A stretch of DNA of 64,000 nucleotides from Apium graveolens (taxonomy: Eukaryota; Streptophyta; Magnoliopsida; Apiales; Apiaceae). The notes below the pieces were generated by a model. The model was not told where the DNA came from. It ran no database searches and saw only the letters and a program-made list of their open reading frames with translations. Where the stretch lies: the NCBI RefSeq assembly GCF_009905375.1, contig NW_027417468.1, positions 61,370 to 125,369 on the forward strand, written 5' to 3'. The position numbers and the translations under genes were made by a program. Below, one piece after another: positions 34,781 to 46,265 of the stretch; positions within the stretch are counted from its first letter, which is position 1, and every line of letters begins with the position of its first letter.

Positions 34781-36189
34781 TAGGCGCGTGTGCCAAAAAA
34801 ATACAGTGATGATGGTTAAAAATTTGAAGGTTGAATTATGGTTTGGAAGATTGACATTCCTTCTGATGACTGTGCAATAACCAATCGTAATAGTAGTTGG
34901 TAAAAGTTTAATTCGTGTAATCGCCATGAACAGGCTATCTATCTTAGGAGGTCCTATCTTGGGATAAGCCAGGACCATGTTTCCAAAAGGACTAGACGAA
35001 CCTTTGAGTTAAGTCTTCTATTTAAGGCATATGATTAAAAATGGTATTAACCTGCTATCGCTGCTTTGATTGAAACTCTTCTGCAATTTTATCTGCTTCA
35101 TGTCATGAAAGTACGTCAGAGTTTGGAGTGTTCTTCATGAATTGTGATTGGTGGTTATGTTAACTCCTTAGAAGGATTTGATACGACATGTATAGACTCC
35201 ATATGGTTAGATATTAAGATTTTATGGAAAAATGAATGACGACAGTAGGTCAGTGGTGGACCATAGTAAGGCATCAATGATTCTGCGAGTATTGAGCTGA
35301 TTACAACGGTGAGAGTTGTATTGGAATGGGTGTTGAGATTGAGTACCACTAATCGGGTCGTGGTAGTGTATAAGTTATCATTGATAGACTAATTAAGTAG
35401 AGTATCTACCTAGTGAATAATTATTCTTTCTTATCAATAGAGAGTCGTATTATTATACGAGGAAGGTTGCGGTGCGAGCATAGAATCCTAGTAACGGTGA
35501 TATATAGAATAAGATCCCAGATTCGATTTTCGATGTCGAGGGAGTTTCAAAGGTGATTGTGTATAAGCTCGAGGAAGAGCATGGGTCCATAGAGTGATGG
35601 ACGGAATAGAAATATTTAGGCATGGGAAATACGATGCTATAATACTTGATGTTGATATAAATACTCATATGTTTCGTTCTCCTATGACAAACCTCTATAG
35701 TTCAGAGGTAGGTTCCAAGCCAGATATTTTGTGGCAGTATATTTTTTTCATATATACAATTCTCTTCAGTTCGTTCTTTTCTCTTCTTTTCATTTCATGT
35801 AAGCTGAGAAGAACAACCCTTCCAGAAGGGGAGGTATTGCCGAATGACTATCTATCTGTGTGATAGAAGCCGAGTAGGATACCAGCTATTGTTTAATTGC
35901 TTGTCAAGTACTAAAGGTTGGCCACCTTCTGTACTAACTATGCTATATAACAAGTGTTCATGATCATAGTGATCTCTCAACAAATTCCTTTACTTCTATT
36001 TGATTGATCAAATTTTGGAAAATAGAAACAACTGAAAAAGGAGTAATAAAGTGGTGGTAGTATGCGGAATGGGAACACATTCGTGATACTAAGGTTGACG
36101 TGGTTATTAAAAGGTTATAGAACGCTAACGAGCAAAAGTATAACCAGTATAATATTAGGAACGGAAGGTAGTAGCGATTACGAACTGGA
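34781..36189 (+). other. Degenerate interval expected to hold integrase zinc finger and core
   Basis: 1.4 kb between the RNase H remnant and the integrase C-terminus. I could not find the HHCC zinc finger or the D,D-35-E core with confidence. Open frames such as 35594-35863 (+) and 35964-36251 (-) show no integrase motif and are probably chance. The region is either very old sequence or partly replaced. Confidence 0.35.
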
Positions 36190-36972
36190 AAAGAATGGGT
36201 ATTGAGAAGCAGAAGCTCTAATGCTAAAAGCAATAATGAGAGTCTGTGCAATAGACTTGAAAGAATTTGGAATGATCACTTAATTCGGATTGAGTTATCT
36301 TACGACAATAGATCATATGTCATTATCGAGATGTCGCCTTATGAGATCCTTGAGGGAAGACAATGTCGATCTCCCTTATGTTAGGATGAAGTTGTAGAGC
36401 GCAAGATGCTCGGACCCGCAGTAGTCCAAAGGACCAAGGATATGATAGATCTAATCATAGGACGGCTGGTAGTAGCCCAAGATGGACATGATAAGTATGT
36501 TGATTTGACACGAAAGGTTAAAGAGTATGAAATAGGGGACCTAGTAATGATATAGGTATCCCTTGGAAAGGATTGATGAGGTTCGGAAAGAAAGGAAAGC
36601 TAAGTCTACAATTTGTTGGACCCTTGGATATATTAAGACGTTTGGGAAGTTAGCATATGAGCTAGCCCTAACCCCGAACATGTAGCAGGTCGTAACGTGT
36701 TTCACATATCAATGTTAAGGAAGTGTAATTCAGATGCCAGATAAATAGAGGCATATGAGCGCATAGATATGCAACCCGACGTAACCTATATGGAGCAACC
36801 AGGAAGGGTTATAGAGTGAAAAGGAACAAGTGCTTAGGAGAAGGATTATCAAACTAGGCAGAGTTTGGTGGTAGAACCACAATGTGGGAAAATTGACTTG
36901 AGAGTTAGAAAGTGTAATGCTAAGCAGGTATCCCCATTTGTTTTCTATCTGATTCCGGGACGGAATCCTTTT
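36190..36972 (+). pseudogene. Integrase C-terminus and chromodomain remnant
   Basis: From about 36205 there is an LKAIMRVCAIDLK-like stretch, then MSPYEILEGRQCRSPL at about 36331-36378, equal to the GMxPYEALYGRxCRSPL signature of plant gypsy integrases. DEVVERKMLGP, KYVDL and YEIGDLVM follow in the usual order. A GPLDILRRLG piece at about 36618-36645 is the GPY/F-type motif and is followed by a frameshift. VFHISMLRKC and a DMQPDVTYMEQPGRVIE segment (about 36767-36819) lead into a chromodomain relic, WWNHNV ... ELESVMLSRYPHLF at about 36875-36945, with an internal stop. The order and the ending beside the PPT match Tekay-type chromoviruses. The chromodomain of such elements reads heterochromatin marks. 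Confidence 0.8.
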
Positions 36973-36985
36973 AAGGAGGGGAGAC
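36973..36985 (+). other. Polypurine tract before the 3' LTR
   Basis: AAGGAGGGGAG, then AC, directly precedes TGTAATAACC at 36986. It primes plus-strand DNA synthesis. Position and composition are typical. Confidence 0.9.
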
Positions 36986-39065
36986 TGTAATAACCCCAAT
37001 TTTTTGAGAAATTTTGAAACCCTTATGAATAGTGTTTTTGCTGAACGAGAAAACTTTTCATGCCACGCTATGTAGGGGTTCTGTTATGGATATTCTGGGA
37101 TATTATTAGTACTCTATGAAGTATATAAGTGTATGTAAAGATTGTCAGAATCCAATTCCGAACACTTTGGTTTTTCCCGGAAATCCACAAGATACGGAGA
37201 GAATTGAGTATAAGGTAACAGGATAAAAAGGATTTAAATTAAAGGATTATAATAGAGGATCATAAAAAGGAATATAATGTATTGAGAAAGGTTAAGGGAA
37301 CCTAAGTAATAAGATCCCGGGTATGATCCTTCAAACGATAAACGAGAACGAAAGTTAAGCGAACCGTATAACAGATCAGCGGTCATTAGGCAAACGATTA
37401 GGAAGTTAATCAAAGGGATTAGTGGGAATGATGTCATCCAACCAATAGAAAGAGGACAAGGAAGGGAGGATGACATAATGAGGATGACATAAGCATGACA
37501 TGGGAAGGAAGGAGGTGTGGTAGCTTTGTAACCACACAATTTCAAGGGCAAGAAGGTAATTGACTAAATCAAATACAAAACAAGTCAACCAAGCCAAGTA
37601 AAAATCATTTCCATCAAAAATCAAAAGCAACCAAGGCTTGTTCTTGAGAGCTCTCGGCTTTTTAGCATTTTTAAAGGCAAAGAATTTCAAAATCAAAGAT
37701 CCAAGCTTCCTAAATTGGTAAGATAATTCCCTAATCATCTTCATGCTTAGTTAGGACTATATCATGAGTTTAAGCCATTAATTCTTTCTCAATCTTCTTC
37801 ATTTAATCAAAGAAGAAGACAATGAATAGTGTTTTCAAGTTTTTAACTTGAACTTTTTCTTGTTTTTCTTGAAGATCCAAGCATTCTTAAGACTTCTCAA
37901 AGCTTCTTAAGGCTTCCTAGCTCCACCCACCACTTCAAGGAAGGTATACCATCTCCAAACCCTAGATTCCTATATATTATAAGATGATTTTGATTAGTGG
38001 GTTGATATTGTAGCTTGTTGTTATGATTTAGAGTTTGGGATTTGGAATGGTAGTGAAATGGAATGGTAATTGTTGTGGTTTTGATTTAAAGGAACTTAAG
38101 TATGATTAAAGTTAAGTTTAGGCATAAGTATGAATGATTAAATTGAATTGGTTGGGGTTGTTATGATGTGATAAGGATGGATGTTGGTTGTATGTTGGAT
38201 TTGAGGTTGGTTTGTGGTTGGTTTTGTATGGTTTAAAATTTGGAAATCGCGTAAACATAGCCGTCGTAACGTCCGATTTTCTTTGGACTGTTTTTGTGCA
38301 TAACATTAGGACCCGAGAACCCCCTGCTAGATTATGACCACTGCCATGATTAGATAGCTCATGTTACGAGCTTCGTTTTGATATGTAGTTCGTTCGATTC
38401 CGATGCACAGTTTAGGAGAAACGACCGTTTCAAGTAACGGCATTTCGCGAACGAAACTTTTTCCCTCGCCTTACTTTGAAATGTAGGTTAAAGACCAAAA
38501 AGGGTTAATTAATGTATGAAACATTTATGGTAAGTGTGTTAGGCAGTTGGTAAGACATTCGCGAAGGAATCGCTTTAAAACTCATAAAGGTTAAATTATT
38601 AAAAATGGTGGAGCCGAGGGTAGCCGAGTGACTTAAGCGAATCGGTGAGCGCAAAACAAGCGTTAGAGTCTAAGTTAGTTAAAGTATAGATTTACAAGTG
38701 ATTTTGGTTTAATTCCAACTTACTTGTTGTTTATAGGTTACCAGACTCGTCCCGAGCCTTTCTCACCCCCAAGTCGCTCAGGCAAGTATTCTATCCGTTA
38801 TACTGTTGTTGTGATGTATACACTTGTATATGCATTATCTTGCGATAGATGCATGTTGGTTATTTAGCAAATTCTTGCGATATATTGTAGCATGTGATAT
38901 GGTATATATGCATGCCTGTTTCATATTCTTGAAATATATATATGTTGGTTCAGTTGATAATACCTATGCTAGAGGATATCGGTAACTTGCATATACCCTT
39001 AGTATAGGGACCCAAAGGTGAAAATATTTTCTAAAACCGGGAGTCGAGGACCCCGAGTAGATTTT

Positions 39066-39083
39066 GTATATATATGGGTATGG

Positions 39084-39119
<36 letters not shown>

Positions 39120-39123
39120 ATAT
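39066..39123. repeat. TA-rich microsatellite (3' LTR copy)
   Basis: Counterpart of 29257-29311, a few bases longer, with GGGTATGG in place of GGATATGG. Confidence 0.85.
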
Positions 39124-39167
39124 GGTCATAGTTTTCAAAACTATAAATCGAATAAGGTTTATTCGAT

Positions 39168-39512
39168 AACTTTAACTTTATTTTATTATTGAATATTATT
39201 TCGAATATTATTCGAAGGCGTATGACTCATTTATATTAAATGAATATTATATGAATATTCAATTGAGGATGTATGACTCACTTTATTTTATTAATGAATA
39301 TTATTTTGAATATTCATTCGGGGACTTATGACTCCTTTTATTTATTTATCTGAATATTATTTGAATATTCATTCGAGGGCTTATGACTCTTTTATTTATT
39401 TATCTGAATATTATTTGAATATTCATTCGAGGGCTTATGACTCTTTTATATTATTTATTGAATATTATTTGAATATTCATTTGAGGATCTATGACTCCGA
39501 TTATTTGCTGAA
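39168..39512 (+). repeat. ~54-bp minisatellite (3' LTR copy)
   Basis: Same units as 29356-29700, with the same copy number, so the array has not changed length since insertion. One visible substitution (GACTCC/GACTCA at 39223). Confidence 0.9.
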
Positions 39513-40887
39513 ATATATTCTTTATTTTATTAAAGAATAAGGTGTTAATAATCAAACTTATTTTCGATTATTCAAATAAAGATAATACTTTCATATAAGT
39601 ATATCTTTGGTTATTTAATACTCGTTTCAAGTATAAGTTTTAATACTTCTACTTCAATTATTTTTATAAAGATTATTCTTTATGGGAATATTATTTAAAT
39701 AATAATATTCAATCATTTTCTAAATATTCTGGGGACTGATTTACTTCATTAAATCAGCTTTACTCCAAACACTCTATAAAGTGTTTTCGAGTCTTCAAAA
39801 TGATTTTTAAAGTCAGAGCGGATTCCAAAACTCATTTCTATATTTAAGATCTTCCTTTTTAAGGGGATTTAAATACTCGCTCAAAACCTGGGGAATCCGG
39901 CTCTGTGGTGTATTTTATATTCGCAACGAGGTTGCAGTTTTGGTAAATGAATTGATTACTTGCCCAACGTTCGGGAAGTAAGCCCATCTAATTGAGTCGG
40001 CATAAGCGACAGGCCGGGGTACGGTCTATGAATGTGTAAGTGGCTGGGTGGCAGTCCATCAACGCGTAAGAGGCCGGGTGGCGGTCCAGCACAAGGTCCT
40101 TATGAGGCCAGGGTGATGACCGGTGGGGGATTCATCCATCTACTAGTAGAAAAGGTTACTTATTGGTATCTTTGCCTGATCAGCAAGATATCTGGTTTAT
40201 GCCAAAAAATTTTTCCTTTCCAAAATTCATTGGATGTTTCAAACTCTGTTCATACCTTACATGACAGAGGTTTTCAGGAAATGTATAAAGAAGATGTATA
40301 TGTGGATATATATATATATATATATATATCAGAACTTAATGAAGTATATCCTAACTTCATTTCCTTTAATAATATTTCAAAGATTGAATCTATTCAAATC
40401 TTGTCTTGTAGTCTCATCTATGTGATGAACTTTTGAAACTGATTATAACTTGAACGGTGGTAGTTCAAGTAGTATTGGGAAAGATATAAGTATATTGGGG
40501 TATTTGGTAACCTCATCTTTTAAACTTATATCTAATTAATAATTGTCTTATGAATGACAAAGATTTTCAGAAAAACGTTGAGACAAGGTTAGATATATGA
40601 GATCACCTTGCAACGATATTTTTTTTATACAGTTATACACTGGGACTTTGTGTATATTATGCATGGAAGAGGACTTCCAATATTTTGAAAAGTATATATG
40701 TATATATACTGAATATTTTGCGACTTCATCGCATTAAGATATCAAACTTGGTTCATTTCTTTTGACCAAGACTTTCATGAGTATTATGAGTAGGCTCATA
40801 TATTGTAAATCATTATACATATTATTTTGGTGGGCTTGCTGCTCACCCTTGCTTTATTTCTTCATCACACAACAACAGTTAGGAAAG

Positions 40888-40989
40888 ATGGCCAGACTCC
40901 AGCAGACCCAGCGCAAGCGCGTGGGAAGCGTCCCGCGTCTTCCCGTTGATGTTGTAGCTGCTATAGCTGCAGAGGTAGATCTATTGTAG
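40888..40989 (+). CDS. Short LTR-encoded open frame (3' LTR copy), uncertain coding status
   Basis: Identical to 31066-31167. Its presence in the 3' LTR adds no independent evidence because the LTRs were copied from one template at insertion. See the entry at 31066 for the comparison with the left element. Confidence 0.25.
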   Translation: MARLQQTQRKRVGSVPRLPVDVVAAIAAEVDLL

Positions 40990-41281
40990 ATCAGACCATC
41001 TACTTTTGAGAATCAATTATGTATAATTATAACTTGTGGCAGATAATGGCAATTAACTGTAAATTTATCAAGTAATCATTTTGGATTGTAATAACTTTTA
41101 AATTGTGGATTCAAAGACTTGTACTTATTTAAATTTCATCTCTGAGACTATAACGGGTTGTGGTGTGTGTTAGTGTGGGGTCACAGCATAAGGTTATTTA
41201 TTAATAATTAAGTGAAGTGATATTGTGGAAAGAAAGACCGTGACGACCCGGATCCCCGACCCCGGATCTGGGGGTGTTACA

Positions 41282-41286
41282 AAAGT
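41282..41286. repeat. Target-site duplication, right copy (AAAGT)
   Basis: AAAGT directly after the LTR terminus GTTACA (ends 41281), matching 27173-27177. The interrupted satellite monomer resumes at 41287 with GGTATCAAGAGTTGGT and the next monomer starts at 41303. Confidence 0.95.
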
Positions 41287-44200
41287 GGTATCAAGAGTTG
41301 GTAAAAAGATGTCACATCTAATGTATATGATGTTTACATGTTAATTGTACTAATATATTGTGGAAAATGACTCTTATACGGTGCAAAATCACTCTAATAT
41401 GGTGTACATTTACTTACAAGGTTGATTAGAGACAAAATGTGGCCCAAAATTGACTCGTAAAAGTGGTACCAAGAGGAGGTAAAAGGATGTCAAATTGGAT
41501 GTATATGATGTTTACATGTTAATTGTACTAATATATGGTGGCAAGTGACTTTTATAGGGTGCAAAATCACTGTAATATGGTGTAAAGTGACTAACAAGGT
41601 TGATTAGAGCCAAAATGTGGCCCAAAATTGACTCGTATAAAGTGGTACCAAGAGGTGGTAAAAGGTAATCAAATTGAATATATAATGTTTACATGTATAT
41701 TGTACTAATACATGGTGACAAGTGACTCTTATAGGGTGCAAAATCACTCTAATATGGTGTAAATTTAGTTACAAGGTTGATTAGAGCCAAAATGTGGCCC
41801 AAAATTGACTCGTATAAAAGTGGTATCGAGAGGAGGTAAAAGGATGTCCAATTGGATGTATATGATGTTTACATGTTAATAGTAATAATATATAGTGGCA
41901 AGTGACTTTTATAGGGTGCAAAATCAGTCTAATATGGTGTAAAGTGACTCTAATATGGTGTAAAGTGACTTACAAGGTTGATTAGAGCCAAAATGTGGCC
42001 AAAAATTGACTCGTGTAAAAGTGGTACCAAGTGTAGGTAAAAGGATGTCAAATTGGATGTATATGATGTTTACATGTTAATTGTACTAATATAAGGTGTC
42101 AAGTGACACTTATAGAGCGCAAAATCAATCTAATATGGCGTAAAGTGACTTACAAGGTTAATTGGAGCCAAATGTGGCCAAAAATTGATTCGTGTAAAAG
42201 TTGTATCAAGAGTTGGTAAAAAGATATCACATCTAATGTATATGATGTTTACATGTTAATTGTACTAGTATATGGTGGAAAATGACTCTTATACGGTGCA
42301 AAATCACTTTAATATGGTGTATAGTTACTTACAAGGTTGATTAGAGCCAAAATGTGGCCTAAAATTGACTCGTAAAAGTGGTACCAAGAGGAGTTAAAAG
42401 GATGTCAAATTGGATGTATATGATGTTTACATGTTAATTGTACTAATATATGGTGGCAAGTGACTTTTATAGGGTGCAAAATCACTCTAATATGGTGTAA
42501 AGTGACTTACAAGATTGACTAGAGCCAAAATGTGGCCCAAAATTGACTCAAATAAAATTGGTACCAAGAGTTGGTAAAAGGATGTCAAATTGGACATATA
42601 CGATGTTTACATGTTAATTGTACTAATATATGGTGGAAAGTGACTCTTATAGGGTTTAAAATCACTCAAATATGGTGTAAAGTGACTAACAAGGTTGATT
42701 AGAGCCAAAATGTGGCCAAAAATTGACTCGTATAAAGTGGTACCAAGAGGTGGTAAAAGGTAATCAAATTGAATATATAATGTTTACATGTATATTGTAC
42801 TAATATATGGTGACAAGTGACTCTTATAGGGTGCAAAATCACTCTAATATGGTGTAAATTTAGTTACAAGGTTGATTAGAGCCAAAATGTGGCCCAAAAT
42901 TGACTCACATAAAAGTGGTATCGAGAGGAGGTAAAAGGATGTCAAATTGGATGTATATGATGTTTATATGTTAATAGTACTAATATATGGAGATAAGTCA
43001 CTCTTATAGGGTGCAAAATCACTCTAATATGGTGTAAATTTAGTTACAAGGTTGATTAGAGCCAAAATGTGGCCCAAAATTGACTCGTATAAAAGTGGTA
43101 TCGAGAGAAGGTGAAAGGATGTCAAATTGGATGTATATGATGTTTACATGTTAATAGTACTAATACATAGTGGCAAGTGACTTTTATAGGGTGCAAAATC
43201 ACTCTAATATGGTGTAAAGTGACTTACAAGGTTGATTAGAGCCAAAATGTGGCCAAAAATTGACTCGTGTAAAAGTGGTACCAAGTGTAGGTAAAAGGAT
43301 GTCAAATTGGATTTATATGATGTTTACATGTTAATTGTACTAATATAAGGTGTCAAGTGACACTTATAGAGCGCAAAATCACTCTAATATGGCGTAAAGT
43401 GACTTACAAGGTTGATTAGAGCCAAAATGTGGCCCAAAATTGACTCGAATAAAATTGGTACCAAGAGTTGGTAAAAGGATGTCAAATTGGACGTATACGA
43501 TGTTTACATGTTAGTTGTACTAATATATGGTGGAAAGTGACTCTTATAGGGTGTAAAATCACTCTAATATGGTGTAAAGTGACTAACAAGGTTGATTAGA
43601 GCCAAAATGTGGCCCAAAATTGACTCGTATAAAGTGGTACCAAGAGGTGGTAAAAGGTAATCACATTGAATATATAATGTTTACATGTATATTGTACTAA
43701 TATATGGTGACAAGTGACTCTTATAGGGTGCAAAATCACTCTAATATGGTGTAAATTTAGTTACAAGGTTGATTAGAGCCAAAATGTGGCCCAAAATTGA
43801 CTCGCATAAAATTGGTATCGAGAGGTGGTAAAAGAATGTCAAACTGGACGTATACGATGTTTATATGTTAATTGTACTAATATATGGTGATAAGTCACTC
43901 TTATAGGGTGCAAAATCACTCTAATATGGTGTAAATTTAGTTACAAGGTTGATTAGAGCCAAAATGTGGCCCAAAATTGACTCGTATAAAAGTGGTATCG
44001 AGAGGAGGTAAAAGGATGTCAAATTGGATGTATATGATGTTTACATGTTAATAGTACTAATATATAGTGGCAAGTGACTTTTATAGGGTGAAAAATCACT
44101 GTAATATGGTGTAAAGTGACTTACAAGGTTGATTAGAGCCAAAATGTGGCAAAAAATTGACTCGTGTAAAAGTGGTACCAAGTGTAGGTAAAAGGATGTC

Positions 44201-44548
44201 AAATTGGATGTATATGATGTTTACATGTTAATTGTACTAATATAAGGTGTCAAGTGACACTTATAGAGCGCAAAATCACTCTAATATGGCGTAAAGTGAC
44301 TTACAAGGTTAATTGGAGCCAAATGTGGCCAAAAATTGATTCGTGTAAAAGTTGTATCAAGAGTTGGTAAAAAGATGTCACATCTAATGTATATGATGTT
44401 TACATGTTAATTGTACTAGTATATGGTGTAAAATGACTCTTATACGATGCAAAATCACTTTAATATGGTGTATAGTTACTTACAAGGTTGATTAGAGCCA
44501 AAATGTGGCCCAAAATTGACTCAAATAAAATTGGTACCAAGAGTTGGT
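41287..44548. repeat. Satellite mosaic without a clear HOR
   Basis: Monomer classes succeed each other in a changing order with more scattered point differences. It includes the first occurrence of the 21-bp internal duplication (41928-41969) and D/C chimeras with AAGTCACTCTTATAG in place of AAGTGACTC (from about 42997). No long exact offset was found here. Confidence 0.7.
41928..41969. repeat. 21-bp tandem duplication inside a monomer
   Basis: The 21 bases 41928-41948 (beginning TCTAATATGG) are repeated at 41949-41969. The same event appears at 51080-51121, 55939-55980 and 58468-58509, where the second unit has AAATTGAC; those three were multiplied by HOR duplication. The unit matches the natural internal sub-period of the monomer. 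Confidence 0.92.
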
Positions 44549-46265
44549 AAAAGGATGTCAAATTGGACGTATACGATGTTTACATGTTAATTGTACTAAT
44601 ATAAGGTGGAAAGTGACTCTTATAGGGTGTAAAATCACTCAAATATGGTGTAAAGTGACTAACAAGGTTGATTAGAGCCAAAATGTGGCCCAAAATTGAC
44701 TCATATAAAGTGGTACCAAGAGGTGGTAAAAGGTAATCAAATTGAATATATAATGTTTACATGTATATTGTACTAATATATGGTGACAAGTGACTCTTAT
44801 AGGGTGCAAAATAACACTAATATGGTGTAAATTTAGTTACAAGGTTGATTAGAGCCAAAATGTGGCCCAAAATTGACTCGCATAAAGTGGTACCAAGAGG
44901 TGGTAAAAGGTAATCAAATTGAATATATAATGTTTACATGTATATTGTACTAATATATGGTGACAAGTGACTCTTATAGGGTGCAAATCACTCTAATACG
45001 GTGTAAATTTAGTTACAAGGTTGATTAGAGCCAAAATGTGGCCCAAAATTGACTCGCATAAAAGTGGTATCGAGAGGAGGTAAAAGGATGTCAAATTGGA
45101 TGTATATGATATTTATATGTTAATAGTACTAATATATGGTGATAAGTCACTCTTATAGGGTGCAAAATCACTCTAATATGGTGTAAATTTAGTTACAAGG
45201 TTGATTAGAGCCAAAATGTGGCCCAAAATTGACTCGTATAAAAGTGGTATCGAGAGGAGGTAAAAGGATGTCAAATTGGATGTATATGATGTTTACATGT
45301 TAATAGTACTAATATATAGTGGCAAGTGACTTTTATAGGGTGCAAAATCACTCCAATATGGTGTAAAGTGACTTACAAGATTGATTAGAGCCAAAATGTG
45401 GCCCAAAATTGACTCAAATAAAATTGGTACCAAGAGTTGGTAAAAGGATGTCAAATTGGACGTATACGATGTTTACATGTTAATTGTACTAATATAAGGT
45501 GGAAAGTGACTCTTATAGGGTGTAAAATCACTCAAATATGGTGTAAAGTGACTAACAAGGTTGATTAGAGCCAAAATGTGGCCCAAAATTGACTCATATA
45601 AAGTGGTACCAAGAGGTGGTAAAAGGTAATCAAATTGAATATATAATGTTTACATGTATATTGTACTAATATATGGTGACAAGTGACTCTTATAGGGTGC
45701 AAAATAACTCTAATATGGTGTAAATTTAGTTACAAGGTTGATTAGAGCCAAAATGTGGCCCAAAATTGACTCGCATAAAGTGGTACCAAGAGGTGGTAAA
45801 AGGTAATCAAATTGAATATATAATGTTTACATGTATATTGTACTAATATATGGTGACAAGTGACTCTTATAGGGTGCAAATCACTCTAATACGGTGTAAA
45901 TTTAGTTACAAGGTTGATTAGAGCCAAAATGTGGCCCAAAATTGACTCGTATAAAAGTGGTATCGAGAGGAGGTAAAAGGATGTCAAATTGGATGTATAT
46001 GATATTTATATGTTAATAGTACTAATATATGGTGATAAGTCACTCTTATAGGGTGCAAAATCACTCTAATATGGTGTAAATTTAGTTACAAGGTTGATTA
46101 GAGCCAAAATGTGGCCCAAAATTGACTCGTATAAAAGTGGTATCGAGAGGAGGTAAAAGGATGTCAAATTGGATGTATATGATGTTTACATGTTAATAGT
46201 ACTAATATATAGTGGCAAGTGACTTTTATAGGGTGCAAAATCACTCCAATATGGTGTAAAGTGAC
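44549..46265. repeat. 5-monomer HOR, 893 bp, about two copies
   Basis: The B monomer at 44549 recurs at 45442, the C monomer at 44728 at 45621, and the GATATTTATA variant at 45108 recurs at 46001: all 893 bp apart. Each unit contains two C monomers in tandem joined by a GCATAAAGTGG linker. The copies part at about 46265, where one continues as GATTGATTAG and the other as GGTTGATTAG. Confidence 0.88.

Larger units (their letters stand above)
27178..41281 (+). mobile_element. Complete but non-autonomous Ty3/gypsy (chromovirus-type) LTR retrotransposon, 14.1 kb
   Basis: The element has two LTRs (27178-31459 and 36986-41281), a tRNA-iMet primer-binding site 4 bases inside the 5' LTR, a polypurine tract directly before the 3' LTR, TG...CA ends and a perfect 5-bp target duplication. 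The 5.5-kb internal region carries recognisable but heavily broken remnants of gag, RT, RNase H, integrase and a C-terminal chromodomain, in an abnormal order. The LTRs differ by roughly twenty substitutions and a few indels, about 0.5%, so insertion was recent although the coding region was already dead; mobilisation must have used proteins in trans. The chromodomain remnant and the ending just before the PPT resemble the Tekay/Del lineage. LTRs over 4 kb are unusually long. Confidence 0.95.
36986..41281 (+). mobile_element. 3' LTR, 4,296 bp
   Basis: Direct repeat of 27178-31459. Differences noted by eye include CATCATG/CATAATG near 37475, single substitutions near 38309, 38390, 38408, 38441, 38469, 38584 and 38623, a 6-bp insertion near 39895, changes in TA-tract length, and about ten more. 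That is roughly 0.5% divergence. It contains the same conserved block, inverted repeat, microsatellite, minisatellite, GC-rich patch and short open frame as the 5' LTR. Confidence 0.95.

Noticed and set aside
35594..35863. 89-codon frame in the internal region as a possible integrase core
   Set aside because: No D,D-35-E spacing or zinc-finger motif can be read; the position fits but the sequence does not.
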